Shown in pieces: positions 37,851 to 50,600 of a stretch of 64,000 nucleotides of DNA. The position numbers and the translations under genes are program-made. The notes under the pieces were generated by a model that saw only the letters and a program-made list of their open reading frames with translations, searched no databases and was not told the DNA's origin. How positions within the stretch are numbered: the stretch's first letter is position 1; each line of letters opens with the position of its first letter. Source of the DNA: Pelargonium tetragonum (lineage: Eukaryota; Streptophyta; Magnoliopsida; Geraniales; Geraniaceae); assembly GCA_036897445.1 (NCBI GenBank), contig JAYMTL010000060.1, positions 44,164 to 108,163 of the forward strand. The letters run 5' to 3'.

Positions 37851-38297
37851 AAGTCTTTCTAAAAGGTATGATTATCAAGGTATTCGATAGAATTAAACAA
37901 AAGGGGGTTTGACTTATATGTATTAATTGCTTTCTAAATACTTACACTTGAGGTAAGTCCCTTTTCTGAGAGCTTTTATCTATAATGGGACAACACGCCA
38001 GTTCCATTAAAGGAGACGCTGGTATACTGCAATTCTTGTTTGACTCAAAATCTATTAAGAAGATTAACTGACAATTTCACTAGAAATTTGGAAACCCTCT
38101 TTCTTAGAAATCTGGGGAACTCAGGTCAGTACTGCAAAGAGTGGGTTTATTTAGGATAGCAACACTTTTAAGGGAAGGTTTCATTCCGAAATTCCATTAG
38201 ATACATCTGAACTGTATAAGGGACGAGCCTTACAAATAGAAAGATTTTTCTTTGTTAAAATAGACTGAGCTTTAACCAGATGTTTCTAGTACTTTTT
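37851..38297. other. Short spacer, nothing recognised
   Basis: I see no gene or repeat in this interval apart from the weak tail of the inverted-repeat homology, which may extend to about 37880. Confidence 0.6.
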
Positions 38298-38371
38298 CGG
38301 GACTGACACGACTCGAACCTGCAACCTCTGCCTTGACAGAGAAGCACTCTAACCAATTGAACTACATACTA
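38298..38371 (-). pseudogene. trnD-GUC: tRNA-Asp(GUC), acceptor stem eroded
   Basis: A 74-nt tRNA-like sequence on the minus strand. The D arm (GTTC-AATTGGTTA-GAGT), the anticodon loop CTGTCAA with anticodon GUC, most of the anticodon stem and the T loop (GCAGG-TTCGAGT-CGTGT) match organellar tRNA-Asp. The 3' acceptor arm CAGTCCC plus discriminator G is the expected sequence. The 5' arm reads TAGTATG where GGGATTG is usual, leaving only three of seven acceptor pairs. The T stem has a G.G clash and the anticodon stem one mismatch. The 5' end was probably replaced or mutated, so charging and 5' processing should fail unless heavily edited. Mitochondrial and plastid trnD are alike enough that I cannot say which it came from. 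A truncated copy with the true gene elsewhere is likely. Confidence 0.65.
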
Positions 38372-41300
38372 AAAAGGGGGTCCCAGGGGTCTTCCTGCTG
38401 TGTAAATCAAACGAGATCTCTTTATATAAAACTGTTAAAAAAATTATGAAATCCGGGCCTAGCCTAATAGAACTTACTCCTAAAGAGCTGTCTTACAGAA
38501 CCCCCGAGAATACTTTAAACCAACACCTTACCGGATACTCTAACTTTTGTTTTAGACAAGAATTTCTATAAAGATTGACATTGTTCTAATCCAGAACACT
38601 TGTTTTAAGAGATTCAAATCCCCTTCGGACAACAAAACCCAATTACTGAGTTGACATCTCTTTTTGAAACCAGCTTAAACCGACTCTTTAGAAAAGTCTT
38701 TAACACTAGTCCTTGCTCAGACAATTTCATTTTTTTCTCATTGTATCTGCTTCAATTTAACTTACATTAATCCTTCTTTAGCTATTTTAAAGGAGAGTCA
38801 CACTTTTTTACAAAAGAAGGCCCGTGATACCTTTTTCTTTACCGGATCCTTTTAGAATTTCCTACTTTTCTCAACTAAAATTGACACTTACTCTGGGGCC
38901 GGGCTTGGCATTATTGTACTTCCTTTTTAGGGTAACCCGAGAAAATCCCAAGGTTTTTTTCTAATGGACAACAAAAAGCATGAGCCTACAAGAACATATT
39001 AGACTGAAACGAGTTTATAAGGTCCGTAGCCGCTTTAGGTCCTTCCTTTCTATTATTCAGCTTACAATTACAGGGATAGATAAGCTCGAATTATATTATA
39101 TATACTCTAGGTGGCTTTCACTTTTAATGTTGATATCTAAGAAGGTGAGAATAGGGTAAATAAGTAAATAACAAGAGAGCCCCCCTGTAGAAAAATGAGA
39201 TTTGAATTGTTGGATATTGGTAAGATATAATACTAAGGAATTGTTGAGTTTAACAAATCTAGGCGGGATGAAGAGCAGCGATAGCTTTACATGTAGGTAA
39301 ACCCTTTACTATGACAGTGACTAAGTTCTTCTTTTTAGGTGGTTGACACTAGAAGAATCCAAGAATCCCTTGTAGTGTATATGGATAGCGTTGACTCGTA
39401 GTATTAAAATTAGCAGAAAAGACTTAGTAGAGAAAAATGACAGATCTTTAAAAAACCCCTTGTATAGGTCCTTCGAATAGCCCTCCAGAAAGCTATGGAA
39501 TAGGCTTGACATGAGGGAGGGGTATCCTTTGATTTACCGTGCAAGGAAGTGGGTGTTAAAAGCTCTATAATCAGAATTAGAACCTTACCTTAAAGAATTT
39601 CTTTAGGTCAAAGGGATAAAGGAAACTATACTTGTTAATGATACAAACCCTCTATAGAATTAGAAATTTCTCAGGATAGTATGTATTCTTATACTGGAGA
39701 CATTATAGGGTATAGTAATTCCGGACTTTATCCTAAACAAAAAGTAAAGTCAGGGGTACTCTTCGTTTTTGAAAATCTAAATCGGAGATATTTTCATTTA
39801 AAATATTAAAACTCTTTACTTTACATCAGTAAAATTAACATATTACAATACAATATGAGTTTCTCAATAGTGGGGTTAAAGGCTTCAAATGCATGGTTTA
39901 TTAATATCTGTTACCACTTTTTCCTACAGCAAAAAGAAAGCCATGAAAGATTTTTCTTAATATTAAATACATCCCGTCTTAAAGATATCATTTTACCATT
40001 AGTAGATTTTCTTTCTAAGAAATTAGCTTTACTATCCCAGATTTAAGAGTCAAAAGCTATGAGAGATCTCTTATACTATAAGCAAATTAAGTGTTATTTA
40101 TTTTATTATTCATGAAAAGCCATAAGCTCGTTCTCAAAAGGTCAAAGTACGTAATCTTGATCCTTTAATTTGGCTCATTTCGGGATCTGCTCTTAATTTC
40201 CTTTTTTCTTTTCATGACCACCACTAAATGAAATTGAATTGTCATACTTCTCATTTCGCTGCAGATAACCCTTTAAGAAGAATTTCTTAAATAAAATAAG
40301 TAGTTTATCTAGCTAAAACAAAAAGAGATAATAATTATAAGCAGGAATAGAATGAAAACTAATGAGACTCTAAAGGAAATTCACTAAAACCAACCTGTTA
40401 ACAAGAGAGCATTCTGCCAGGCTTAGCTACTGAGTTTTGTCCCTTAATTAATATGTGTAATCCATTGGGAGTTTTTCCTCTCTTCCTAAATGCTTTATTA
40501 CCTTTTTAGATATAGCTAGATCTAGATTAGGAGTTCTTAAGTACCTAGTCATTATTAAAATAAACTACTTGTTAATGAGCTTCTCTTGGGGGTTTTCTGT
40601 CAGTTAGATTTAGATCTACAACCGACTCATTTAGAAATTCCTTTTGACTTATTACACTAGATCCAGGAATATAAGAAAAAGGCGTCACTTCTATACTTTA
40701 GCTTTAGAGCTCTCTTAGGACTATCTGGAATTGGAAACACAGAAACAATCCAACACTTATATTCTTTAACTGCCTTTAAACTTAACCCGAATGCCGACAA
40801 ATAGAGAATCCTTCCTTATTTATGGGTTCCTCTAGAAGCTCCTTTTAAAAGAGGTTTCAGAAGCCTATTACTTGGAAAATTCATTTGACTAAGTCTCGCA
40901 AAGAAGTCATTAGCAACTAACAAGCTAAACTTTTAATTAAGTAAATACCTAAACAAAAATGGATTCTCCGCTTCTTAAATGCTATACTTGAAATCCTAAA
41001 GAAATTACCAAGCTTACATCTTTATATTCAATTTAGACTAATATAAAGTCCCTATATTCTCATTATTAAGAAACCTGGAATCCTATCTTTCTTTTAAACG
41101 ACTAATTAGAGACTGCGTTTTATTGTAAATAGAGGATTAAAAAGTGTTTTACTCGAAAAAGTATACCTTAACTAAATTACGTAAAGTGCTGCTTTTTGCT
41201 AATGTCTATGAGTACTTATTCCTGTAAATAGGTTTCTTAGTAATAGTTAGTAATAATTCCTATACTTCTTAGTCTAAGGCAAATAGAGGAGTAAGATAGT

Positions 41301-41767
41301 AGTATTTCTTATAAGCTACTCTGAATTCTTAGTACTAAGGAGCTACACTTAAAATAAAAGACTTAGTTACAAGGCATTGAAATGATGAAAGACTAAAGTT
41401 GTGCTCCACCATACGCGGGATCCCATCCTAGAACAGACAAAGATTATCCTCTTACTTTAGAAGCAATCCTTTGATAAAGGTGAAATTAATAAGTAGAGTT
41501 AAATAGTAGTTTCAGGAGAGCTACTACTAGAATTTTCCTATATGAGACCGCCATCTCACATCCCCACGCAGCATAGACTCTTGTCGATAACTATTAAGGG
41601 CTCCAGAATAAGGTGAAAGATAATTGGAACGCATCTAGGAACCCGTTATATACCGCGTAGCAAAGCACAAAAGATATGGATACAATTATATATGGATAAG
41701 ACTTCTTTAGTTTCTATTTATACCTAGCCTTTAAACAAGTATACAAGACCTTCAGGAAACCCTTTTT
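38372..41767. other. Spacer without recognisable genes
   Basis: I found no gene in this stretch. Two 63-codon frames (39321-39512 minus, 39855-40046 plus) lack any recognisable motif. Confidence 0.6.
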
Positions 41768-41835
41768 GGGGTATATAGCTTAGTTTGGTAGAGCATTGGA
41801 AGATTAACCAGATGTTCAAGTGCTATCGTAACCCC
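41768..41835 (+). pseudogene. tRNA-like remnant (possibly Lys-type)
   Basis: The 5' GGGGT pairs with the 3' ACCCC to give five acceptor pairs. The D arm, AGCTTAGTTTGGTAGAGC at 41777-41794, fits the A-box consensus well and pairs GCTT/GAGC. TTGG/CCAG close an eight-base loop where seven are normal. TTCAAGT is present as a T loop, but its stem does not pair and about five bases of the variable region are missing. The first 30 bases resemble plant mitochondrial trnK-UUU, but the anticodon cannot be assigned. I read it as a pseudogene. Confidence 0.4.
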
Positions 41836-44741
41836 TAGCCTAGCAGGTTAAGCAAGCTCTACTTTTAGTTATTTTACTACACAAAATAAGTAGGAATATC
41901 CTGTTTTAAATCTTGTATATTAAATATTATTGTTATTACTTTAATTTACAAATAGAACTCAGTTATAGCTTTTTCAATGTCTGTGTGCTCTCTACCGTAC
42001 CTAAAAGAGGGCGCATTCAGCAACTGTTTGATTGAAAAAGTGATACCAAAAGAGATATAAATTTGAGTATTTCGTTGTAAAATCAAGGACAAGGACTAGC
42101 AAACTAAACGAAAATACTGATTGTGGGTAAGTTTTCCCCCTATTTTCTAATAAACTTCAGTCTTGAAATTAGAAATTCTTATAGTGTCTTTTTTCTAATT
42201 TACTACAGCTTTATACTGGGATTTTTATAGTGAACCGGGTCCTGGGCAATCAAAAAAGAGAAAAAGCACTGACTTTTGTAGTGTATACTGTACGCTGCTT
42301 ATATATATATACTAAGTCCATTCAGTGGTACCTGGACCATTAGTAAAGTACAATGTAATTAGGAAATCTGCCTAGTTTCCTTCTTGAGAACGTAGCAGGG
42401 TAAAGCGTAGACCAGCATCTTTCAAATTATGAAATTTAATGATAGGTTGTCGAGTTATCATTAAAAACTCTTTACCACAACTATTTATAAAGTTAACGAG
42501 GGCTTTATAGAAGTTTTAAATCCCAAGACCTAAATAAACACTAGTGTGCTTTAAGTTGTATCGCAGGAACGGAGCTTTCCTAAAGGGTGTTTTTTATTAA
42601 AGACTTCCCCGTGTTTCAAGAGATTTGAATAGAAACTTCTGAATACTTGGGAGAACAATAGACTTTCCTTTTTCCTTTTTTTAGCCTACTATAGTTGTAG
42701 TTTTCCTAGTCTTTAGTAAATAAGAGGCGTTAGACAAATTAGCTTGATACTTACTTGGAAGAACCTAGATTTCAATAATCTTAAAAAGTCAAATAAGTTA
42801 AACTATTAAAGTCAGTTAAGTGAAATTAAGGGAGAACCCTATTAATTAAATTATCTCTGAGAACCTCGTTTAGCGAATATCCTCTTTTTTGAGGAAAGAA
42901 AAAGGAATTAGTTAGCACAGGAATTGTCCCTTAACGAATATAAATATAAGAATTTTCCTTGGTTTGATATATCGAAAAACTTCTACTCATTTCCGGATTA
43001 TGACAAGGAAATTCTCAATATTAACAGACTTAGGATATTAGAAGGAAAAAAGATCCCTTATTGTGGTTAATTAGACTCTTTTCTTCCTAGCATTCTATTA
43101 TTTATTAGATCTTATTTGTTCTCAAGACACCAACTTCCTTTTTTATGAAAGGGATATCCGCAAGATTTTTTGATACAAGGAAGCTAAGCACAAGCAATGT
43201 ATAGGGCATCCTGTACCACTACCGTGAGAATTTTACAAGGTACACTAGAACCCGAAAAGCCTTTCCTTATATTGAGTTTTATCCACTACTCCACCTACTC
43301 TCAAAGTCAAAGTATAAGAACTCGGGATTTACAAGATTAAAGTACAACCGCGTAAGTCAAGATGCTAGGAGTACTCGAAGTTTATAAATTATGCTTTATA
43401 TATGAATGCAATTCATAGAAAAGGAAGCTGTTCGGCCAGTAAGTTTTAGTATTGTACTTATCAGGTTTCCGGCAGAGTATCTTCCTTATTATACAGATTA
43501 TGAGAGTTTTCTAAATCCTTTTTAGCGAAGCTAGTTATTAGTTGTTCAATTACCCTTTACTACTGCACTTTTGTACGAAATCTATTTCTTGTTATTCAAA
43601 GCCATCCAAACCGGAATATTACAAACTCTAGTTTGGAAAATGGATAGAGCGTAAAAGACTTGTTACAGTTTCCTAAATAGCTCATAATAGGTGTCTAGGC
43701 TGTAGTAAACAATTATACAGAGTAAGCTACAGAGAGGATCTAACTCTTAATATTTCCTTTAGCAAATAGACTCATTTTTATACTCTTATTTATACTCTTA
43801 TAAGTATCTCCCTCGGGTATCTTTCCTAACAACAAAGTAAATCTAGCACATAAGAAAGGCATAGCAGCAAATTCCTACTAAGGGTCTATCTCTTAAAACT
43901 TATACATACAACAAACAGGGTCTACAGAAGAATATTAAGTCATTTAAAGAATAAGAATTGAAAACATAAAGAGTACATGGTTATCTAGTTTTCGATCTGA
44001 ACAAGGGACTTCTATTTCATATAATGACTCTCTCCTCCTTGTATTAGTTACAGTACAGAGACAGTAAGTTCCCTCTCAAATGAATCAGCATTCGTTTTAG
44101 CAGAAACTCTTTAGTATAATTTATAGAGTGTAGGATATATATTAAAGTAACTTAGGAAAATCTCTAAAATAATTGAAGTTTTTACGGAACAAGATTATAA
44201 ACTAAGCGTAACTAAGTCAGGAGCACGTCCCCTTGCAATCTTTTTAGGCGGGCAGTCCAATGTATATAGGATCCGGTAAGGTACTTCTAATTTCCCTTTC
44301 TATTGTTAGTTAGACTTTAAATCAGCTCTTTGCCCTTGGTTAACAAATCCTTTGGAGCTAGAAAGGGGGAGTCTGTCTACTTATTGCTCCCAGCTTTATT
44401 GTTTTTGTACTCTAGTTATATATAAAGGAATATAGAATAAGCTTTAAACGGAGTTCTTCCTTGAAATAGGATAATTCTAAAAAAAGAGATTCTAAAACAT
44501 AGGAAAGATATTAACTCTAGAAGCCTTTGGTATACAAAAAACAACCAACCCATTCCTTACTAGACCCACTAATCCAGTGATAAATGAAATAATTTGTGCA
44601 TACTTTGGCATCGGTTTAATCCTCAATCCTTTTCCCAGCCCTTATTGAATTGAAAAGTATTTACTTAAATGTAAGATATAAAGGTTTTTATTCCCGATCC
44701 TGTTTGAAACGAGGAATTCTTAAATAGGGGTTTAGTTTAGT
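41836..44741. other. Spacer without recognisable genes
   Basis: I see no gene, tRNA or clear repeat in this 2.9-kb stretch. Confidence 0.6.
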
Positions 44742-44984
44742 ATGGGAGTAGTTTCTTCCCGATTCTGTGCTACTAAATTGTTGAAATTCGTCCAAGTTCT
44801 CTTGATAGGATCCGCTATTAGGATAGGTGCAAGTCAAAACTATCTATTTTTAAGTAAAAAGAGTAAGATACGGATACAGGGTCTAGCTCCTAAAAACAAG
44901 ACTAAGAATATAAAGATACAACAGAGTAAGATAGAGATAGCTAATAAAAGAGGTATTAAGAAAGCAGCGAGTTTAGCTGAATGA
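44742..44984 (+). CDS. Hypothetical 80-residue basic frame, possible repeat-family relative
   Basis: An ATG frame of 80 codons. Residues about 12-32 are hydrophobic and contain VQVLLIGSAIRIGAS. The rest is rich in Lys, Asn and Ile and ends in RGIKKAASLAE. I do not recognise a family. The DNA AGAGGTATTAAGAAAGC near 44948 resembles AGAGGTAATGTAATTAAGAAAGC-type sequence at 32577-32599 and, inverted, at 20620-20640. Those also sit in Lys/Arg-rich frames, so this could be the least damaged member of the family. Against it being a gene: no clear promoter or neighbour, small size, and the Lys-rich tail could follow simply from A-rich DNA. Confidence 0.2.
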   Translation: MGVVSSRFCATKLLKFVQVLLIGSAIRIGASQNYLFLSKKSKIRIQGLAPKNKTKNIKIQQSKIEIANKRGIKKAASLAE

Positions 44985-45060
44985 GATACATAAAAAGGTA
45001 GTACAAAAAGAGAGATTTAGTACGAAGGTTTAGGAGAGAGGTATAGTTCGTGAGATAGGT

Positions 45061-45130
45061 ATGATACAGAATAGGACTTGAACTCATGTATTCTTGTACT
45101 CTGGTTAAAGGTGTTTAGGGAATAGTTGAA
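45061..45130 (-). pseudogene. tRNA 3'-half-like remnant (class II type)
   Basis: On the minus strand, ATGAGTTCAAGTCCTAT (45071-45087) has the form of a T arm. It is preceded by GTAC-AAGAA-TAC, which could be a long variable arm as in tRNA-Ser, -Leu or -Tyr. No convincing D arm or acceptor stem is found upstream, and the anticodon cannot be fixed. Probably a decayed fragment, though chance resemblance is possible. Confidence 0.25.
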
Positions 45131-45984
45131 GCTAAAGTAAATAATTTTTAGTAAAGAAGTAGGATTGAATTGTTGTTGCTGGGCCTAGTGTATAGGTTAA
45201 CTATATCAATATACTATACAGCATTAACATGCCTCCGGACGCCTTCAGAACCTTTAAAAAGGAAACAGGGATCTAAAAGGTTTTTCTAATGGGCAACTTG
45301 CGTACACTTACTGATACTGAGAAAGTTTGTTCATTCCATCTTTATTATAAAAGCTCCATTCCATACTAAATCCGAAACTAAAGTTTTATGGATCTCTAAT
45401 AATTTAAAGGAACCTGATTACTATTGCTACAAATTGTTGGGTACGTAGAAAAGAAACTCTTGTTAAATACTTACCGTAAAAGCCTAAATAATACTAAAAA
45501 GGGAAACATCAAAATTGATACTATCTGAAAGTATACTTTAACCTCTTACCTCTTAAAAATTGAAAACAAAAAAGTCCTTGTTCTGTTAGTTTTTCGAAAA
45601 GGGGATTTTAATCTGAAATCGCACGAAAAAGGCCTTACAATCGATTTGCAAATATCTTCGATACCTGTGTCAACGAACTAAGGCAGGAAACCCTAGGATA
45701 CTTTTTTTAGTTGTCTTATATCGAACTTGTAATTAAGCAACTAGGTCCTATTTCTACAATACAAAGTACTCAATTAAGAGTTCTTTATAAGAATTTCAGT
45801 ATATAGAGATCCCTTATTCTAAAAACAATAGAATTACGTACGATAGGGTAAAATGAAAGACCAAACCCTTAGTCTACAATAGCAGCTTAACACAATTCTT
45901 GAGATATCTCTACGTGGGCTTACTTTTATAAGAGAGAAAATGAAATTCTAAAGCTCAAAGATCAACATACTAAATTCGTTGTTT
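45131..45984. other. Spacer, nothing recognised
   Basis: I see no gene or structured element in this interval. Confidence 0.55.
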
Positions 45985-46052
45985 AGATTCGAACCCTTGA
46001 CATACTTGTACATTAATAACCGCTTTATCACAAGTATGCTGCTACGATAAGT
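45985..46052 (-). pseudogene. tRNA-like remnant with a 9-bp hairpin
   Basis: On the minus strand a T-arm-like AGGGTTCGAATCT (45986-45998) follows a perfect 9-bp inverted repeat: CATACTTGT at 46001-46009 and ACAAGTATG at 46030-46038, with a 20-base loop. The spacing is tRNA-like, but the loop is far too long for an anticodon arm and there is no clear acceptor stem. It may be a rearranged tRNA relic or a simple hairpin beside a chance B-box. Confidence 0.25.
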
Positions 46053-47564
46053 ACTAAAGGCCCGGAAACTCCTTTTTGTAGAAAGATAGATCTAAGGGAG
46101 AATTGAAAACATAAGGTAAGGTTTTGGTATTTTCTGTGTTTTGTGCTAAATCTATCTATAGGAGTATAAAACCTAAATATAATAATAAGTCTCTATGCAG
46201 AATATGCAATACTCAGAGCCCTTTATTTACTTGTTAGTTGCAAAGCTTCTATTACAAGGGACCCCTTAAGGATATTACTAAAATTTCTAACTGAAGCATA
46301 CTAGATTTAAGGCATATTAAACACCCTTATTTTATACTACTAGCAGATTTCTTGTTAACTCAGGCAAAATCCACCTTCACTTCAAAAGGAATATACCTCG
46401 ATTTGAAAGGACTTCTTAGTACAAGGTCAAACTTAAGATTTATAAAAAAGGCACCTAGAATTGGTTTATAAACTTTTAATGGACTTTATTTACCGAATCC
46501 AGTAGTTCATCTCGATCCTAGGCAGTTCAAGACTCCACTCTTAGGCTATATTATCAAGAAGAAAGAGATGCTAAAATCTTTTTAAAAGCCGGTGGTTACC
46601 TCATTAGAGCAAACCCGCTAATAGACTCTTTCGTTAATATGTCTCAATCAATATACTCAATGGGGAACCCTTACAAAGTGGCAGAACTCCTAGAGTAAAT
46701 TAATGAATAATTCTTGAGTAAAAGGAAGTCTACCCACAGTAAGTATCTACTAAGGAAGGACCCGGAAAAGAAAGAAACTTATTCTTCTGTAAAGTCCCTG
46801 TCAAAAATGCGGACCTACACCCATCTCGAATCTAGGAGTTCTCTATAAGGATAAAGAATCCAAAATGAAGGATAGCACTATAACTAATAAAGGTATTGAG
46901 GTTTAGGCTCCTTATAAGTAGCTCAGTACCTATATTGAACATAATTAGTACAGTAGTTATTTTCTTAAATTAAAAAAAGACTTATTTTATTAAAAAGAGC
47001 TTTTTTATCCTTAGTACTATAATAGTTTCTATTTGCTCCCCACACGAGATATCTTAGCAGGGTTTAGTGTATTCCTCTACGAAAAGGACTCTACAATTCT
47101 AGTTTGAAAATCTTCACTTTGCTCTTAGGGCTTCCCTGTCTTTACGTTTGGAATGGGTGTTTCGAAAAGTTTTTAAGGACTACTCTTTCTTCTTGGTATC
47201 TCTCAACCTCAGCTACACTTAAAAAAATCTTTGCAACATTAAGTAGGCGTTCTTGTAAAGCCTTATGACTTTGTTTCATTAGGCAGGGGGTTGTATAAAC
47301 TCATAGATGTAATATACTATACTCATGGGCAGTTGGGAAGGGATTATACACAAGTACCTAAAGCCCTTCCTTAATGTATGTAGCTCGTACTACAGAACTA
47401 ATAAACTTATTGAAGCTGACATATTAGGTAAATAAAGACCCATACTATAATAGACAAAGAAGTGCCTAATAAAAAAAATCTATCTTGTCTCGGATACTCT
47501 AATTTGAAGAATAAAGCTTGAAACCCCTGCTAATTTAAGAGTCTCCAGTGGTACAAACTTAACT
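46053..47564. other. Spacer without recognisable genes
   Basis: I found no gene, tRNA or strong repeat in this interval. Confidence 0.6.
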
Positions 47565-47642
47565 AGCATAGGATTCGAACCTGCGACTATTAGTAGCAAG
47601 ATTAAGACTATATAACATGAAACAAAACTGCTAAGCCAAACT
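47562..47642 (-). pseudogene. tRNA-like remnant, class II, possibly Leu(UAA)
   Basis: On the minus strand an A-box-like TGGCTTAGCAG (47628-47638) and a perfect B-box GGTTCGAATCC (47570-47580) are about 50 bases apart. Between them, CTTAATC could be an anticodon loop with UAA, and CTA-CTAA-TAG a short variable arm, as expected for tRNA-Leu. The 3' arm GCTAGTT has no matching 5' partner, and the T stem has one clash. The parts are in the right order but the molecule could not fold normally. Confidence 0.35.
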
Positions 47643-50600
47643 TTAAACTCGTAATCCTTTTTTTCTTATAGCTTGACTTTCTCCAAGAGGTAAGATTTTC
47701 TTCTGTTTCTATTATAGTATCGGGTTATTACTTTATCTACCAACTGTGTATAACATTTTAGAGAATGCTATTTTTTCCTAGATTTACTATGAGAAAGACT
47801 TTGATTCCTCGAAATGAAAGCGAGGTAAACTTTTAAGTTTGTAACATTCAATTGAGCTCCTCTCCTCCTTTTGTAGAGAACGTTTTACTGTTGCTATTAT
47901 CCCCGGAAAAACGTTGACCCTCTTTTATCATACTATGACTTTAGTTAAAACTAAAAGGCATTCTGACTAGCTTTAATTGGACAAGGAGTAGTAGAATACG
48001 GAGAATACCTTATTAGTACCTCTAGGGAATTGAAAGAATTTCACCTTTCGCAGGAACCCCTGAGAGAACCTAGATATACATTGGAAAAACTGACCCTCTG
48101 GTGGCGGACCCTTTTAAAAGAGTTATTAGTTAAGTACGTAACTTCGTTATAAGGACTAGCTTACCTCTAAAAGAGCTCCCAGCAAAAATTTCTCTATTGT
48201 TTATGAGCACTGTACAACGTAGGTGGACCAAAGCTCTAGAGATTGATTGAGGAAGGGTCATATCCATTCAATATTATACACATTTCAAGTCCTTTTTGAA
48301 ACAGTAAGATAAAGTCTAGTATGACTCTTGTTAAATACTATGGATTTCTTTCCATAGTGCTAGATTAATGAATTAACATTGTAAGGAGATCCCCTTTTTT
48401 GTGAAAACCAGTTCTACCCTTTCATTGTAAGATCTACGAAAAAATAGCAACTCTATTTATACTCTCTAATTCTAAAAGGCTAAGTATGCTAAAATGTTGG
48501 ATTACCTTTCCCTTAGGTCAGTTTGAAATACAGCTTTATCGAACTCTTCACTACAAAGTTCAATTCCACTTAAGTTATGGAGAGCTTTCTTTAAATTAGG
48601 GACACCCTAGCCACTCCGCAACCCTACTCCTAAACACATAGTTTACTAAAATTAGAAGGATACCGCACTCAGGGCTTGTATACAAATACAAGGGTAAAAT
48701 TCTAATACAAAAGACTTCCTTGTCTTTAAACCCTCTAGAAAAATCCCTGCTTTTATCTCTAGGAAAGAATACTGAAAGAACCTAAAACACTACCCTTTAC
48801 TTATTTTAATTAAACTTTGCTAGATTTTAGAACTTCAATTCCCTAGGCTCTAAAGGATACCTTTTAAGTCAAATTGAAATCAATAAAAAGCTTTTTGTCC
48901 TGCCAAATTCCTATATCCCAAACGCTTTACTTTAGAGAAGCTCCACTTTGTTTATTAGAATAATTCCTAGCAAGTATAGTCTAGAATTTCCACAACCTTA
49001 AACTAAAAAGAGAGTTAGTCTTATCGTAAGAAAATCAATCTACGAATCTATCCACTCCCCTTATAGCCAACGCATAACTTGTTTCCCTTATTCTGTATCA
49101 CACCTTTTCTGTGCCTACTAAACGAATCCTCTTAATTAATACCGAAAAGACTTTAACTCTAACTCTTCAATTTTGACCTTTTTTGAAATACCTATCCTAG
49201 AAGTCTTCTTCTTAAAAGCTATACTTTATTTAGCAAACTTACTTAGAAGGGGCAACACTAGAAAATTCTTCTATTTTGTAGACCTGTTTACTTAGGCCCT
49301 ATAAATCCTAGCAAAAGGAGACTCCTTGCTTTAGAAAGAACCAAATCTTACTTATTTGTACTCATTCCTATAGCTTTGGAGATAACCCTTTTCTTTTAAA
49401 AAGGCTCTTGCGAAAGTCTTGCCTTGAAAAATTTACTAGCTTACAAAAAGAGCAACTAAAAATTTCAAAAATGCTAAAGAAAAGAGGAATCCATCTTAAC
49501 TCTTCCAAAAACTTGAGTTTCAAGTCAAACCCTACAGCCTCTCTAAAACTAAAATGAGGACTTTACCTTTTATTAGCTTTTAGTTATTCTCAGTGCCCCC
49601 AAGAAGACTCAAATAGGAGCTTAGACTATTGCTTTTTGTTTTCCAATTCCTCTCCTGCTTTATTTCGTTTATTATTCTTACTTAATCTTCCTTTTTCACT
49701 AACTAAAAAACTCTATCTACCTAGGCATTTTCCCTAAGAACTTAATACTAATAGACTCCAAAGCACACTACACTAAATGCGACGTGAAATAGAAAGATTA
49801 TAGGAACTCTTCTAAAATCTAAAATAGATTAGAAAAAGTTATGAAAGTTTAGGCTTATAGGAACACTCCCCTTTAATCTACTTAAAACGAGCAATTCAAC
49901 CCCTAAATAACCCGAAATATCAAGATTGAGTATTAAACCTGAGGAGCCTCTTTTATTAGATTAAAAGAAACTTCTTACTCTGCATAGCTTTTTCGTTCTG
50001 TATACCTTTAATATTCTTAGGAACTGTACCTGTCTTCCTAACCTTGTACTCGAAAGCCTTAAACAGGAAAAGATTCAAGCTTTTTTTTTACCTCTTGTGA
50101 AAACTAAAGGCATTCTATTTTTTATAAATATTCTCTTACTCCGGGTTCCTAGAATCCACTAAAATCTATCTATACTTTCTTTCTCTAGCCCGACATAGGT
50201 CTAATCTAAAAACGACTCTTAGAATTCCCCTTTCTTTAGCTCACAGGATCTATAACAGCAGGAAAAAAGGAAGAGGCCCCTTTCTATCTTTCTATAGACT
50301 CTAGAAGCGGATTAAGAAAAAGAGGAGGATTCCCTAGCCTCCGTTTAATTAGAAGTTTACTCGTTGACTTACTTCAAAAATATACAAACAAATAGGAATT
50401 CTCTTGAAAACTTTTACGTATTTACCATACTTTTTTGGATCCCTTTAGCTTCGAGACCGGGGAACGTAAGTTTTAGACTGCATTTGTTCAGACTCCGGAT
50501 AGCAAGAACGGCTCCCCTTACATTCTTTTAATTAAAGACTATTCAGTAAAAGCTAAAGAAAAAGGGTTAGGGATTCCCTTAAACATGCCTAAAGTTTCTA

